A stretch of DNA of 64,000 nucleotides from Pseudomonadota bacterium. GTDB lineage: Bacteria; Pseudomonadota; Gammaproteobacteria; Ga0077536. How positions within the stretch are numbered: position 1 is the stretch's first letter; each line of letters begins with the position of its first letter. The notes beneath the pieces were generated by a model. That model was not told where the DNA came from. It ran no database searches and saw only the letters and a list, made by a program, of their open reading frames with translations. The stretch lies in the NCBI GenBank assembly GCA_016719885.1, contig JADJYF010000011.1, positions 133,608-197,607 on the forward strand, read 5' to 3'. Positions 1 through 9,000 of the stretch are shown here, in pieces. A program made the position numbers and the translations under genes.

Positions 1-94
1 GTGGATGCTGTTTGAAATGGCGGTTGTGCGTGAACGGCAGCCACAGGGCTTCGAGCGCAGGTTGGGCGGTGGCGGGCGGCAGGCGGTCGGACAT
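1..94 (-). CDS. Omega-amino acid:pyruvate aminotransferase, N-terminal fragment (runs off the left edge)
   Basis: Reading the minus strand from the ATG at 94 gives MSDRLPPATAQPALEALW followed by LPFTHNRHFKQHP. The LW-x-PFT-x-NR-x-FK signature is the usual N-terminus of class III PLP-dependent beta-alanine/omega-amino acid:pyruvate transaminases. A GGAG Shine-Dalgarno-like stretch lies about 9 bases before this ATG. In-frame ATGs further upstream (124, 148) have no better site. Only about 31 codons are inside the window, so the catalytic lysine cannot be seen. The call rests on one N-terminal motif. Confidence 0.6.
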   Translation of the reverse strand, partial: MSDRLPPATAQPALEALWLPFTHNRHFKQHP

Positions 95-295
95 CGGGCT
101 GGCTCCAGCGAAAGGCGGCGTCATCGGTTGGCGCGTGATGATGGCCATGATACCCGCCAAGCATGGGGCGCGTGCGCCGGGTCGCCCTTGCACTCAATAC
201 GGCGCGAGGTTCCCGCGACGACGAGCCCATCGGTAAACAATTGACAGATTCCCGAAACGCGGCGCTTGGTCATGGTCGGCGCCGGTCCGGCACGG

Positions 296-301
296 TATAA
301 G
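296..301 (+). promoter_or_regulatory. Candidate -10 element for the RTX gene
   Basis: TATAAG lies 46 bases upstream of the RTX start codon, in the 253-base gap to the divergent aminotransferase. No good -35 hexamer sits at the right spacing, so this is only a candidate. Confidence 0.25.
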
Positions 302-347
302 GTCGCCAGCGCGCCATGTCGGCGCGGTGTTGCGAACGGACGGCGAG

Positions 348-2207
348 ATGGCGAAGAAAACCGGCACGGACAAGGCGGAGACCCTGACAGGCACGGCCAA
401 GGCCGACGAGCTGTACGGCTTGGGCGGCAAGGATGTGTTGATCGGCAACGGCGGTAATGACTATCTCGACGGTGGCGCGGGCGACGACGATCTGCGCGGC
501 GGTGCGGGCGACGACACCTACATCGTCGATAACGCCGGCGACATCACCCGCGGTCTCGCCGATCCGGGCTTCGACAGGGTCGGCGCGCTCGTCAGCTACA
601 CGCTTGGCGTCAACCAGGAGCGCCTGATCCTGTTGGGCAATGCGCGCCTGACCGGCACCGGCAACAATCTTCGTAACGAGCTGTTCGGCAACGATGGCGC
701 CAACATCCTCATCGGGCTGGGCGGCAACGACTCCCTGGTCGGCGGCAAGGGCATCGACGACCTGCGCGGCGGGGCGGGCGATGATGTCTACCTCATCGAC
801 AACATCCGCGAGATCAACAAGACCTTGGCCGACAAGGGCCACGACCAGGTGCAGAGCGTCGTCAGTTACGCCTTGGGCGCGTTCCAGGAAGAACTGATTC
901 TGCTGGGCAAGGCCGCCCTGACGGCAAACGGCAACAACGGCAATAACGTCATCCAGGGCAATGACGGCGCCAACACCCTGCGTGGCCTGGACGGCAACGA
1001 CAGGCTCGCGGGCGGCAAGGGCAACGATGCGCTGTCCGGCGGTAACGGCGACGACAAGCTGGGCGGTGGAATCGGCAACGACACACTCGATGGCGGCGCG
1101 GGCAACGACCTGCTGTTTGGCGGCGCCGGCAACGACGTGCTCAACGGTGGCGACGGCAACGACACGCTGCAAGGCGACGCGGGCGTCGACGTACTCAGGG
1201 GCGGCAACGGCGACGACACCTACATTCTTGACGGCGTGGTGGCCAAGGATGTCGCGGCGGAGATCGCGACCGGTGCCGATCCGGGCCTGCACGACACCGT
1301 GTTCGTGAATTTCGATTTCACGCTCGCGGCGAATGCGGGCCAGGAAGACATCACGCTGTACGGCACCGTCGGCCGCCGCGCGCAGGGTAATGACCACGAC
1401 AACATCCTGACCGGCAGCAGTGGCGTCGACACGCTGCTGGGCCTGGACGGCGACGATGTGTTGGACGGTCGCGGCGGCGTCGACCACCTGATAGGCGGCG
1501 GTGGCAACGACCGCTACGTCATCGATGACGTCAACGAGATTGACCCTCTCCAACCGGTGGACGATCCCGGTACCGATACCGTGTTCAGCTCCATCAGCTA
1601 CACGCTGCTTTCCCAGCAGGAAAACCTGACCTTGCGCACGGGTGCCTCCGCCCTCAACGCCACCGGCAACACCAAGGGCAATGTCATCATCGGCAACAGC
1701 AACGACAACGTGTTGCACGGTCTCGATGGCAACGATCAGTTGATTGGCGGCCTCGGTCACGACAGCCTGTTCGGCGATGGCGGCGACGACATCCTGCATT
1801 TCAGCGCCAATGCCACCCTCATCGACGGCGGCGCGGGCGCCAGCGACAGCCTCTACCTGGTCGGCCAGGCGGCGACGGTGTCGCTGGATCTGACCGCCAT
1901 CGATGACGCCCTCATCAAGGACATCGAGGTCATCCTGTTCGCCTCCAACAGTGATGCGCCCGGCCAGGCCCACACCCTCGAACTGAACGCCGGCGACGTA
2001 CTGGCGCTGTCATCGACCACCGACTCGCTGTTCATCGAGGGCGAAGCGGACGACGCCGTGGAACTGACCGGCGGCGGTTGGACCAAGGACGTGGCCCTGA
2101 CCGGCATCTTCCAGGGCTATACCAATGTCACCGGCAATGGCAGCGCCCACGTGCTGTTCAATCTCGATATCAACCAGCACGAGCTCGTCACCGTCACCCT
2201 GACCTGA
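348..2207 (+). CDS. RTX (hemolysin-type calcium-binding repeat) protein, probably secreted
   Basis: A 619-residue acidic protein made almost entirely of glycine/aspartate nonapeptides of the GGxGxDxLx type (for example GGAGNDLLFGGAGNDVLNGG). These fold into a calcium-binding parallel beta-roll. Nonapeptide blocks alternate with longer modules beginning DTYIVDN-like and ending in VSYTLG..QE.L.LLG.A.L...GN. Four such modules start near 508, 779, 1213 and 1507. There is no N-terminal signal peptide, and the C-terminus is hydrophobic/polar (LVTVTLT), as in type I secretion substrates. No protease, lipase or adhesin domain is visible and no type I transporter is adjacent. ATG 348 is preferred over an in-frame GTG at 327. 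Confidence 0.85.
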   Translation: MAKKTGTDKAETLTGTAKADELYGLGGKDVLIGNGGNDYLDGGAGDDDLRGGAGDDTYIVDNAGDITRGLADPGFDRVGALVSYTLGVNQERLILLGNARLTGTGNNLRNELFGNDGANILIGLGGNDSLVGGKGIDDLRGGAGDDVYLIDNIREINKTLADKGHDQVQSVVSYALGAFQEELILLGKAALTANGNNGNNVIQGNDGANTLRGLDGNDRLAGGKGNDALSGGNGDDKLGGGIGNDTLDGGAGNDLLFGGAGNDVLNGGDGNDTLQGDAGVDVLRGGNGDDTYILDGVVAKDVAAEIATGADPGLHDTVFVNFDFTLAANAGQEDITLYGTVGRRAQGNDHDNILTGSSGVDTLLGLDGDDVLDGRGGVDHLIGGGGNDRYVIDDVNEIDPLQPVDDPGTDTVFSSISYTLLSQQENLTLRTGASALNATGNTKGNVIIGNSNDNVLHGLDGNDQLIGGLGHDSLFGDGGDDILHFSANATLIDGGAGASDSLYLVGQAATVSLDLTAIDDALIKDIEVILFASNSDAPGQAHTLELNAGDVLALSSTTDSLFIEGEADDAVELTGGGWTKDVALTGIFQGYTNVTGNGSAHVLFNLDINQHELVTVTLT

Positions 2208-2284
2208 GTCGATTGCCCGCCGCCCACCCCTCGCGTCGCCCCGGCCTATCGCCGACAATGGCGAAAACGCCGAGGGGGTAGGTC

Positions 2285-3916
2285 ATGGTCGAAACGCATT
2301 ACGGAGCGATCTGGGAAGCGGTCGCCGACACGTTGCCAGACGAAGTGGCGGTTGTGCAGGGCGCACGCCGCTACAGCTGGGCGCAGTACGAACAGCGCGC
2401 CGCGCGTCTCGCGCAGTGCCTGCTGGAGGGCGGCCTCGGGCCCCACGCGCGGGTCGGCATGTACTTGTACAACTCGCCCGAATACTGCGAGACCAATTTC
2501 GCCGCGATGAAAATCCGCGGCGTGCCGATCAACATCAACTACCGCTATCTCGACCAGGAACTCGCCTACCTGCTCGACAACGCCGATGTCGAGGCGCTGG
2601 TCTACCACAGCTCGCTGGCCGATCGCGTGGCGCGGGTGCGTGGCCAGGTGCCCGGCCTCAAGCTGCTCATCGAAGTCGACGACGGCCCCGCGGCCGACGG
2701 ACGTCACGCCGTGCCGGGCGCGCTCCGTTACGAGGACATCCAGGCCAGCGCGCAGCCGGCGGCGCGCATCAAGCCCCACGGCGACGAGCTCTACATTCTC
2801 TATACCGGTGGCACCACCGGCATGCCCAAGGGCGTGACCTACTCGATGCAGGAGTTCACGCGTTTCTTCTACCAGTCCTATCCGACCATGTTCGGCAAGC
2901 CGCCGCTGGAGAGCACCACCCAGCTGCTCGACGCCGCGCGCGCGCGCGCCGCGGCAGGCGCGCCCTTGGTGGCGATGTCGGCGCCGCCGCTCATGCATGG
3001 CACGGGCTGCTGGCTGGGCATGATGGCGCCGCACATGCTGGGTGGCGCGACGGTGTTTCTCGAGGGCCGAGGTCTCGACCCGATAGAACTATGGGACACC
3101 ATCGCGCGCGAACGCGTGCAGCAGCTCATCATCGTCGGCGATGCCTTCGCGCGGCCCATGCTGCGCGCCCTCGATGCCGAGCCCAAGCGTTGGGATCTCA
3201 CCTGCATGCAGGCCATCATCTCGTCCGGCGCGATGTGGTCGACCGAGGTCAAGCGCGCCATGCTCGAACACCTGCCGCAGGTAGCGCTGGCGGACCTGCT
3301 CGGTTCGACCGAGGGCGGCATGGGCCAGTCGGTGATGACGCGCGACACGCCCGCCAGCGAAACCGCCAAGTTCGCGCTGCGCCCGACCACCAAGGTCTTC
3401 ACCGACGATGGCCGCGAAGTGGCGCCGGGCTCGGGCGAAGTGGGCATGGTCGCCAACGGCGGCATGGTGCCCTTGCGCTATCACAAGGACGAAGAGAAAT
3501 CGGCGCGTACCTTCCGCACCATCAACGGCCAGCGCTATTCCTTTCCCGGCGACATGGCGACGGTTGAAGCCGATGGCAGCATCACCCTGCTCGGGCGCGG
3601 TTCGAACTGCATCAATACCGGCGGCGAGAAGGTCTTTCCCGAAGAGGTGGAAGAAATTCTCAAGCGTCACGCGGCGGTGGAAGACGCGCTGGTGTTCGGC
3701 GAGGCCGATGAGCAGTTCGGCCAGCGCGTGGTGGGCGTGGCGTCCTTGAAGCCGGGTGCCAGCGCCACCGCGGAAGCCATCATGGCCGAAGCGCGCACCC
3801 AGCTTGCGAGTTACAAGCTGCCCAAGCGCCTGGTGCTGGTGCCGCACACGCCGCGCGCGCCCAACGGCAAGGCCGATTACGTGACGGCCAAGGCCTTGTT
3901 CGCCGCGGCGCCGTGA
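2285..3916 (+). CDS. AMP-dependent acyl-CoA synthetase (fatty acid/aromatic acid:CoA ligase)
   Basis: A 543-residue cytoplasmic ANL-superfamily enzyme that would adenylate a carboxylic acid with ATP and transfer it to CoA. The phosphate-binding A3 motif YILYTGGTTGMPKGVTYS is intact. The A5-like region DLLGSTEGGMG, the hinge LLGRGSNCINTGGEKVFPEEVEE and the C-terminal catalytic lysine region (APNGKADY) are also present. Length is normal for the family. A strong purine-rich site precedes the ATG. Its stop overlaps the next start (GTGA), so the two genes are probably co-translated. The substrate cannot be told from sequence; it resembles FadD-type synthetases from lipid or steroid degradation gene sets. 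Confidence 0.9.
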   Translation: MVETHYGAIWEAVADTLPDEVAVVQGARRYSWAQYEQRAARLAQCLLEGGLGPHARVGMYLYNSPEYCETNFAAMKIRGVPININYRYLDQELAYLLDNADVEALVYHSSLADRVARVRGQVPGLKLLIEVDDGPAADGRHAVPGALRYEDIQASAQPAARIKPHGDELYILYTGGTTGMPKGVTYSMQEFTRFFYQSYPTMFGKPPLESTTQLLDAARARAAAGAPLVAMSAPPLMHGTGCWLGMMAPHMLGGATVFLEGRGLDPIELWDTIARERVQQLIIVGDAFARPMLRALDAEPKRWDLTCMQAIISSGAMWSTEVKRAMLEHLPQVALADLLGSTEGGMGQSVMTRDTPASETAKFALRPTTKVFTDDGREVAPGSGEVGMVANGGMVPLRYHKDEEKSARTFRTINGQRYSFPGDMATVEADGSITLLGRGSNCINTGGEKVFPEEVEEILKRHAAVEDALVFGEADEQFGQRVVGVASLKPGASATAEAIMAEARTQLASYKLPKRLVLVPHTPRAPNGKADYVTAKALFAAAP

Positions 3917-5094
3917 ACGACGGCGAACAGGCGCCCACCGCTTACACCTGGCGCGAGGATTTCAATCACCGCGACTTCCTGGCGCGAGTGTGGCAGCGCA
4001 AGCCGCTGTTGATCCGCCAGGCCTGGCAACAGTGGCGCAATCCGCTCGCGCCTGAAGAGCTGGCGGGTCTCGCCTGCGAACCCGACGTCGAGGCGCGACT
4101 CGTACTGCGTGACAAGAAAGGCTGGCGCCTGGAAGCCGGGCCGCTCGCGGCCGCGCGCTTCGGGACGCTGCCCAGGCGCAACTGGACGCTGCTGGTGCAG
4201 GCGGTCGATCACTCGGTGCCCGAAGTGGCGGCGCTGCTGCAGGCCTTCCGTTTCGTGCCGGATTGGCGCATCGACGACGTGATGGTGAGCTATGCCGCCG
4301 ATGGCGGCGGGGTGGGGCCGCATTTCGACCAGTACGACGTGTTCCTGGTGCAGGGACTCGGCACGCGGCGCTGGCAGGTGGGGCCGCGCTACGACGCCGA
4401 CAGCGCGCTGCTGCCGAACGCCGATCTGCGTTTGCTCGCGAACTTCGAAGTCGAGCATGACTGGCTGCTGGAAGCCGGCGACATCCTCTACCTGCCGCCG
4501 GGCTATGGCCACCACGGCGTGGGCGTGGGCGAGCATTGCATGACCTATTCGGTCGGTTTTCGCGCGCCGTCGCGCAGCGAACTCATCAGCCACTGGGCCG
4601 ACGCCGCGCTCGAGGGGCTGGTCGAGGACGATCGCTACAGCGATGCCGGCATGACCCTGCCCGCCAACGCCGGTGAAATCGATGCGACGGCCATCGCGCG
4701 TCTGCATGGCATGATCATGGAACGCGTGGGCGATGCCGAGGCTTTCCGCCGCTGGTTCGGCCGCCATGTCAGCGAGCGCAAGTATCCCGACCTCAAGGAC
4801 CGGCCGACGCGGCCCTTGCGCATCGAACAGTTCGATAAGCGTCTGGCCGACGACAACGCGCTCACGCGCCATCCCGCCAGCCGCTATGTCTTCATGCGCG
4901 CGGCGCATGGCGTGTACCTGTTCGTGGACGGCGAGGGCCTGGCGTGCAAGGGCGCCGCCGCGCGCTTCGCCGAGCGCCTGTGCGCTGACGCGGCGTGGCG
5001 CATCACGCCACGCCAGCTGCGCGCCCGCGATGCCCGCGCGCTGGCGCTAGAGCTTTACAACTTTGGCGCGCTGCTGTTCGACGATGAGCGTTGA
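3913..5094 (+). CDS. roxA: RoxA/YcfD-type cupin ribosomal oxygenase (uL16 arginine hydroxylase family)
   Basis: A 393-residue JmjC-like cupin. It begins with the family hallmark of an FN..DFL...W.RKPLLIRQA segment. The iron ligands are visible as HFD (His137, Asp139) and a distal His in the GYGHHGVGVG stretch (about residues 200-201). A C-terminal winged-helix-like part follows. The family uses Fe(II), 2-oxoglutarate and O2 to hydroxylate an arginine of ribosomal protein uL16. Length matches E. coli YcfD (about 373). It starts with GTG overlapping the ligase stop by four bases, and the next gene begins inside its end. Confidence 0.85.
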   Translation: MNDGEQAPTAYTWREDFNHRDFLARVWQRKPLLIRQAWQQWRNPLAPEELAGLACEPDVEARLVLRDKKGWRLEAGPLAAARFGTLPRRNWTLLVQAVDHSVPEVAALLQAFRFVPDWRIDDVMVSYAADGGGVGPHFDQYDVFLVQGLGTRRWQVGPRYDADSALLPNADLRLLANFEVEHDWLLEAGDILYLPPGYGHHGVGVGEHCMTYSVGFRAPSRSELISHWADAALEGLVEDDRYSDAGMTLPANAGEIDATAIARLHGMIMERVGDAEAFRRWFGRHVSERKYPDLKDRPTRPLRIEQFDKRLADDNALTRHPASRYVFMRAAHGVYLFVDGEGLACKGAAARFAERLCADAAWRITPRQLRARDARALALELYNFGALLFDDER

Positions 5095-5521
5095 GTCCGC
5101 CGCGATAGCGGTGCGCGCGGCCGACTGGCGGCGCGACCACGACGCGCTGTGTTGCGTGCGGCGCGCGGTGTTCATCGACGAACAGCAGGTGCCGGAAGAG
5201 CTCGAGTGGGACGGCGAGGACGAGAGCGCGCGGCATTGGCTGGCCTGGCACGGCGAGGTCGCGGTCGGCACGGTGCGCCTGCGCGCCGGCGGCCACATCG
5301 GGCGCATGGCGGTGTTGGCCGCCTATCGCAAAAGCGGCGTCGGCTCGCGCCTGTTACACGCCGTCATCGAGGCGGCGCGCCGGCAAGGCCTGGCCGCCGT
5401 GCACCTGCACGCGCAGGTGCAGGCCATGGCTTTCTATGCGCGTCACGGTTTCATCGCCGCGGGCGACGAGTTCATGGATGCCGGCATCCCGCATCGCGAG
5501 ATGCGCCTGCGTTTCCTGTAG
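5084..5521 (+). CDS. GNAT-family N-acetyltransferase (ElaA/YjcF-like)
   Basis: A 145-residue GNAT protein. The acetyl-CoA pyrophosphate loop is seen in RMAVLAAYRKSGVGSRLL (an R/Q-x-x-G-x-G/A type loop). The N-terminal RRAVFIDEQQVPEELEWDGED stretch, split here only by a short variable part, is typical of ElaA/YjcF-like members. The ATG at 5084 lies inside the RoxA gene (11-base overlap); an upstream in-frame ATG at 5063 would overlap more. The TAG stop is formed by the first bases of a GTAG-headed REP palindrome. Substrate unknown. Confidence 0.85.
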   Translation: MSVESAAIAVRAADWRRDHDALCCVRRAVFIDEQQVPEELEWDGEDESARHWLAWHGEVAVGTVRLRAGGHIGRMAVLAAYRKSGVGSRLLHAVIEAARRQGLAAVHLHAQVQAMAFYARHGFIAAGDEFMDAGIPHREMRLRFL

Positions 5522-5587
5522 GTGCGAATTCATTCGCACATTGGCGGGCGCACATCGATGCGAGTGTGCGAATGAATTCGCACCTAC
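5518..5587. repeat. REPIN, family A (two inverted GTAG-headed palindromes)
   Basis: Left unit 5518-5539 is GTAG, arm GTGCGAAT, centre TC, arm ATTCGCAC. The right unit at 5566-5587 is its exact reverse complement. The two are separated by 26 bases between convergent genes (acetyltransferase and MscS). The structure could act as a bidirectional terminator, and the GTAG head gives the TAG stop of the acetyltransferase. Confidence 0.85.
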
Positions 5588-5597
5588 GGGCAAGACC

Positions 5598-6413
5598 TCA
5601 GCCGGCGCGCGTGAACACCACCTGCGCCGGCGTCGGCGCCGGAAAGCCGGCCGCCGCCAGCGACTCGCGGATGGCGCGGTTGCCGTCGAAGTAGACCTGC
5701 CAGTAATGATCGTTATGGCAGAACGGACGCACCGCCAGCACCGGTCCGACCAGGTTGAATTCCAGGATCTCGACTTCCGGCGCCGGCGTCTTGGCGACGT
5801 TGGCGATGGCGGCCATCTGTGTGCGCAACAGTTCCATGGCCGCCACGTGATCGGCGCTGCCGGCCAGCTGGCATTTCAGCTCGACGCGGCGGACCGGGTT
5901 GTGGCTGTAGTTCTGGATGTTGTCACCGAAGATCTTGTTGTTGCCGATGATGGTCAGCACGTTGTCGGGCGTGTCGATGGCGGTGGCGAACAGGCCGATC
6001 TCCTTGACCGTGCCGGTCACGCCGCCGGCCGAGATGAAGTCACCGACCTTGAACGGTTTCAACACGATCAGGAAGGCGCCGGCCGCGAGGTTGGACAGCA
6101 AGCCGCCCCAGGCCGCGCCGATGGCGATGCCGACGCCGGCGACCAGGGCCGCGAAGCTCGTGGTCTCGATGCCGCAGTAGCCGAGGATGGCCACCACCAG
6201 CGCGATGTTGAGCATCACCGACAGGATGTTGCCCAAGTAACGCATCAAGGTCGGGTCGACCTTCTGGCGTTGCATGAGCTCCTGCAGCAGGCGTCCGACC
6301 AGCCCTATCAACCAGCGGCCGACGATCCAGAACAGCAGTGCGGCGCCGACCTTGAGCGCGCCTTCCGTGACGTATTGGCGGGCGATGAGTCCGTAACCTT
6401 GCAGCGAATCCAT
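5598..6413 (-). CDS. MscS-family small-conductance mechanosensitive channel
   Basis: A 271-residue inner-membrane protein with about three hydrophobic helices. The pore-lining TM3 region is glycine/alanine-rich (AALVAGVGIAIGAAWGGLLSNLAAGAF). A beta domain follows (FKVGDFISAGGVTGTVKEIGLFAT, then IPN-like TIIGNNKIF), both classic MscS features. It releases solutes on hypo-osmotic shock. Its length is close to E. coli MscS (286). ATG 6413 is chosen because a GGAGAGGAG-type ribosome-binding site precedes it. Confidence 0.92.
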   Translation of the reverse strand: MDSLQGYGLIARQYVTEGALKVGAALLFWIVGRWLIGLVGRLLQELMQRQKVDPTLMRYLGNILSVMLNIALVVAILGYCGIETTSFAALVAGVGIAIGAAWGGLLSNLAAGAFLIVLKPFKVGDFISAGGVTGTVKEIGLFATAIDTPDNVLTIIGNNKIFGDNIQNYSHNPVRRVELKCQLAGSADHVAAMELLRTQMAAIANVAKTPAPEVEILEFNLVGPVLAVRPFCHNDHYWQVYFDGNRAIRESLAAAGFPAPTPAQVVFTRAG

Positions 6414-6609
6414 GGTGCTCTCCTCTCCGTTGGATGGTGTCACGAGCCTGAGCATAGCAGCGCGTGAGCGCCTGCGGCGATTCGCGCGGCGACGCGCCTG
6501 CGCCCTAACAGTTTTGACACGTCACGGCCGCTACTGAGTGGGTTCGCCGATTCCTCGCCGCTTGGGCCTTGGGATCGAACTTCCAGGAACCACCGTCGTG
6601 AGGTAGAAG

Positions 6610-7401
6610 ATGGCGGCCGAAGCGTCCCATGCGTTATCCGGTATTCCCGCGGCCGAGCCCGTCCACGTATTCGGCACCGACCAGGCCGGTCGGCACGACC
6701 TGCCCGGCGCCGCCTTCGCGGCGCGCGCGCATGGCGCGGCGATCGGCGTGGCCAACGGTCCGTCGGGCAATGCCTACGCGATTCCTTTCCGCGGCGTCGA
6801 ATGTCAGTTGCTGCCTTTGAAGATGCTCGGCGTCTATATCAAGGAACTGATCGAATACGCGGCAGCGCGCAAGGACCAGACATTCCAGATCATGCGTTTC
6901 GCCTGCGGCACCAACGCCTACGACGATGCGCAGCTCGCCGTGCTGTTCGCCACCGCGCCCGGCAACTGCCTGTTGCCCGGCGTGTGGCAGCGCTGCCTCG
7001 ATCGCAAGATGCCGGCGCGGCTCCTGCTGTTCGACCCGACCGCGCGTCTCAGGGAGCCCGAATGGCGTGAGCGCGTGAAGCGTTACCTCGCGCTCAACCA
7101 ACCGCTATGGAATGTGCCGTCGGTGGAACTGGTGAGCTTCGGCGCCGCGCGCAGCGTGGTGGCCAACGACGCGCTGGCGCGCAGCCTGGGGCTCAAACAT
7201 CGCATCATGGGCGCCAACGAAGACTATTACGGCCGCGATGGCACGCTGGCGGCCGAAGCCAAGGCGGTGTGGTACGCCACCCATTTCCTGTCGCTGTGCG
7301 ATTTCGATCAGACGGCGCAACCCAACCAGATCCGCATCACCGGCACCGCCGTCTCCGGCGGTTTGCATATCGACCAGTTGAACGTCAACGCGGACGATTG
7401 A
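6610..7401 (+). CDS. Conserved hypothetical protein with phage-associated N-terminal domain
   Basis: 263 residues, soluble, no signal peptide. The N-terminal 140 residues (HVFGTDQAGRHDLPGAAFAARAHGA, NAYAIPFRGVECQLLPL, then FACGTNAYDDAQLAVLFATAP, given here in parts) resemble small proteins found in phages. Those carry a 'FG.N..G.H..GAA..A' start and a 'cG..GY.D..ia.lF' end and often sit beside DarT- or macrodomain-like genes. The C-terminal half is unassigned. It stands alone between MscS and an amidase, converging on the latter with a 24-base gap. A GAGG site precedes the ATG. Function unknown. Confidence 0.6.
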   Translation: MAAEASHALSGIPAAEPVHVFGTDQAGRHDLPGAAFAARAHGAAIGVANGPSGNAYAIPFRGVECQLLPLKMLGVYIKELIEYAAARKDQTFQIMRFACGTNAYDDAQLAVLFATAPGNCLLPGVWQRCLDRKMPARLLLFDPTARLREPEWRERVKRYLALNQPLWNVPSVELVSFGAARSVVANDALARSLGLKHRIMGANEDYYGRDGTLAAEAKAVWYATHFLSLCDFDQTAQPNQIRITGTAVSGGLHIDQLNVNADD

Positions 7402-7425
7402 CGCGCAGCAGGCGCCGCCGGCTCG

Positions 7426-8838
7426 TCACGGCGCCAGCCGCGGGCGCAGCCGGTGATGCGCGGTGGCGCGCTGCCAGGCATGACCGGCGCGCAGCAGCAG
7501 GCTTTCTTGCAAATGTCCCGCCACCAGCTGGAAGCCGAAAGGCGCGCCGTCGGCATTACGCCCGGCCGGTAGCGACAAGGTCGGCGTGCCGCTGATATCG
7601 AACGGCGCGGTGAAGCGCAGCAGGTTGGGCCAGTCATCGTCCTTGTTGCCGAAGGCCGCGAAATCCTCGAGCGTCAGGTTCTGGCGCGCCAGTGCCGGCG
7701 AGATCGCCACGTCCACGCCCTGGAACAGGTGCGCGAACTCACCGCGCAGGGCCTGGCGCACGTCATGGGCGCGCGCATAGTCGATGCCCGAGGTGGCGAT
7801 GCCGATGTCCAGCAGGCCGGCCAGGCCCGGACCATATTCGGCCGCGCGCGCCGGGTAGGTGGCGGCGTGATAGGCGGCGACTTCGGCACAGGCGAGCGGC
7901 GTCCATGCCGCCAGCGCGGCGGCCGTGTCGGGAAAGCGCACCGGCACCACCGTCGCCCCGGCGTCTTTCAACACCGACAGGCATTCGCGCATGGCGGCGA
8001 CGGTCGCGGCATCGACGTTGCGGGTCGCGAAATCTTCGTCCAGGCCCACGCGCAGACCCTTCAGATCGCCATCGAGCCGGTAGCTGTAATCCGGCACCGG
8101 TGCGCACAGCGCGGTCGGGTCGGCGGCATCGGCGCCGGCGAGTGCATTCAGCATCAGGGCGCAATCGGCGGCGCTGCGCGCCATCGGCCCGATGTGATCG
8201 AGCGACCACGACAAGGCGAACACGCCGGCGCGACTCACGCGTCCCCAGGTCGGTTTCAAACCGGTGATGCCGTTGGCGAAGGACGGAAAGCGGATCGAGC
8301 CGCCGGTGTCGGAGCCGAGCCCGCCGAAGCACAGGCCGGCGGCCACTGCCACGCCGGTGCCGCTGGACGATGCGCCGCTCCAATAGCCGGCCTGGTGCGG
8401 ATTGATGGGCGGCACGATGTCGGGATGATGATGCGCCACCGCGCCTTCGGTGAGCTGCAGCTTGCCGAGGATCACGGCGCCGGCGGCACGCAAGCGCGCC
8501 ACGACCGTCGCATCGCTGGTCGCTGGCGCGACCTTGGCGCGCACACGCGGCATGCCGGCCGAGGTCGGCACGCCGGTCGCGTCACACAGGTCCTTCACCG
8601 CCAGAGGTACGCCGTGCAACGGCCCGCGATAGCGCCCGGCCGCGATTTCGCGTTCGGCGGCCCGCGCTTCTTCGCGCGCGGTGTCGGCCATGGTCGTCAC
8701 GTAGCTCAGCAAGGTCGGATCGAGCTCGGCGATGCGCGCCAGCATGGCCTCCGTCACCGCCACCGGTGACAGGCGCCGGCTGCGCAGTTCGGCGCTGAGT
8801 TCGGTCAGATCGAGATAATGAAGCGGCGTGCTGCTCAT
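7426..8838 (-). CDS. Amidase-signature family hydrolase
   Basis: A 470-residue amidase of the Ser-cisSer-Lys class, which hydrolyses carboxylic amides through a serine acyl-enzyme. The catalytic lysine lies in AVKDLCDATG. The cis-Ser is in the SGASSSGTGVAVAAG stretch and the nucleophile region is GSDTGGSIRFPS. Length fits the family (450-500). No signal peptide is evident. Substrate is unknown; a GatA role is unlikely without GatB/GatC nearby. A second, only distantly similar amidase lies at 15155-16597. Confidence 0.9.
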   Translation of the reverse strand: MSSTPLHYLDLTELSAELRSRRLSPVAVTEAMLARIAELDPTLLSYVTTMADTAREEARAAEREIAAGRYRGPLHGVPLAVKDLCDATGVPTSAGMPRVRAKVAPATSDATVVARLRAAGAVILGKLQLTEGAVAHHHPDIVPPINPHQAGYWSGASSSGTGVAVAAGLCFGGLGSDTGGSIRFPSFANGITGLKPTWGRVSRAGVFALSWSLDHIGPMARSAADCALMLNALAGADAADPTALCAPVPDYSYRLDGDLKGLRVGLDEDFATRNVDAATVAAMRECLSVLKDAGATVVPVRFPDTAAALAAWTPLACAEVAAYHAATYPARAAEYGPGLAGLLDIGIATSGIDYARAHDVRQALRGEFAHLFQGVDVAISPALARQNLTLEDFAAFGNKDDDWPNLLRFTAPFDISGTPTLSLPAGRNADGAPFGFQLVAGHLQESLLLRAGHAWQRATAHHRLRPRLAP

Positions 8839-8910
8839 GGGCCGGTCTCGTGCGTTGGAGGAATGGCCGAACTATGGCGGCGCGGGCGCGGCGGCGTCAA
8901 TCCGGTGCCT

Positions 8911-8932
8911 GTAGGTGCGAATTCATTCGCAC
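8911..8932 (+). repeat. REP palindrome, family A (single unit)
   Basis: A perfect copy of the 22-base unit (GTAG, 8-base arm, TC, 8-base arm) in the divergent gap between the amidase and the transporter. Confidence 0.8.
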
Positions 8933-8966
8933 ACCGAGCGCCGTTGTTGCCTCCGCGCCGTTCAAG

Positions 8967-8972
8967 TACCCT
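8967..8972 (+). promoter_or_regulatory. Candidate -10 element for the MHS transporter gene
   Basis: TACCCT, 28 bases before the ATG at 9001 and downstream of a REP unit. Weak match without a convincing -35. Confidence 0.2.
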
Positions 8973-9000
8973 GCACCGGCCTTCAATTCCAGGGATAGTC

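Noticed and set aside
241..246. TTGACA as a -35 box
   Set aside because: No -10-like hexamer at 15-19 bases; the better TATAAG is 49 bases away.
270..1973. A 567-codon open frame antisense to the RTX gene
   Set aside because: It mirrors the RTX repeats (VVA/VDA runs) and has no independent support.
2938..2954. Alternating CG run in the acyl-CoA ligase gene
   Set aside because: It encodes in-frame alanine/arginine in a GC-rich gene; no sign of a functional microsatellite.
6514..6519. TTGACA upstream of the hypothetical gene at 6610
   Set aside because: The hexamer at 17 bases is not -10-like and TACTGA is only 12 bases away.
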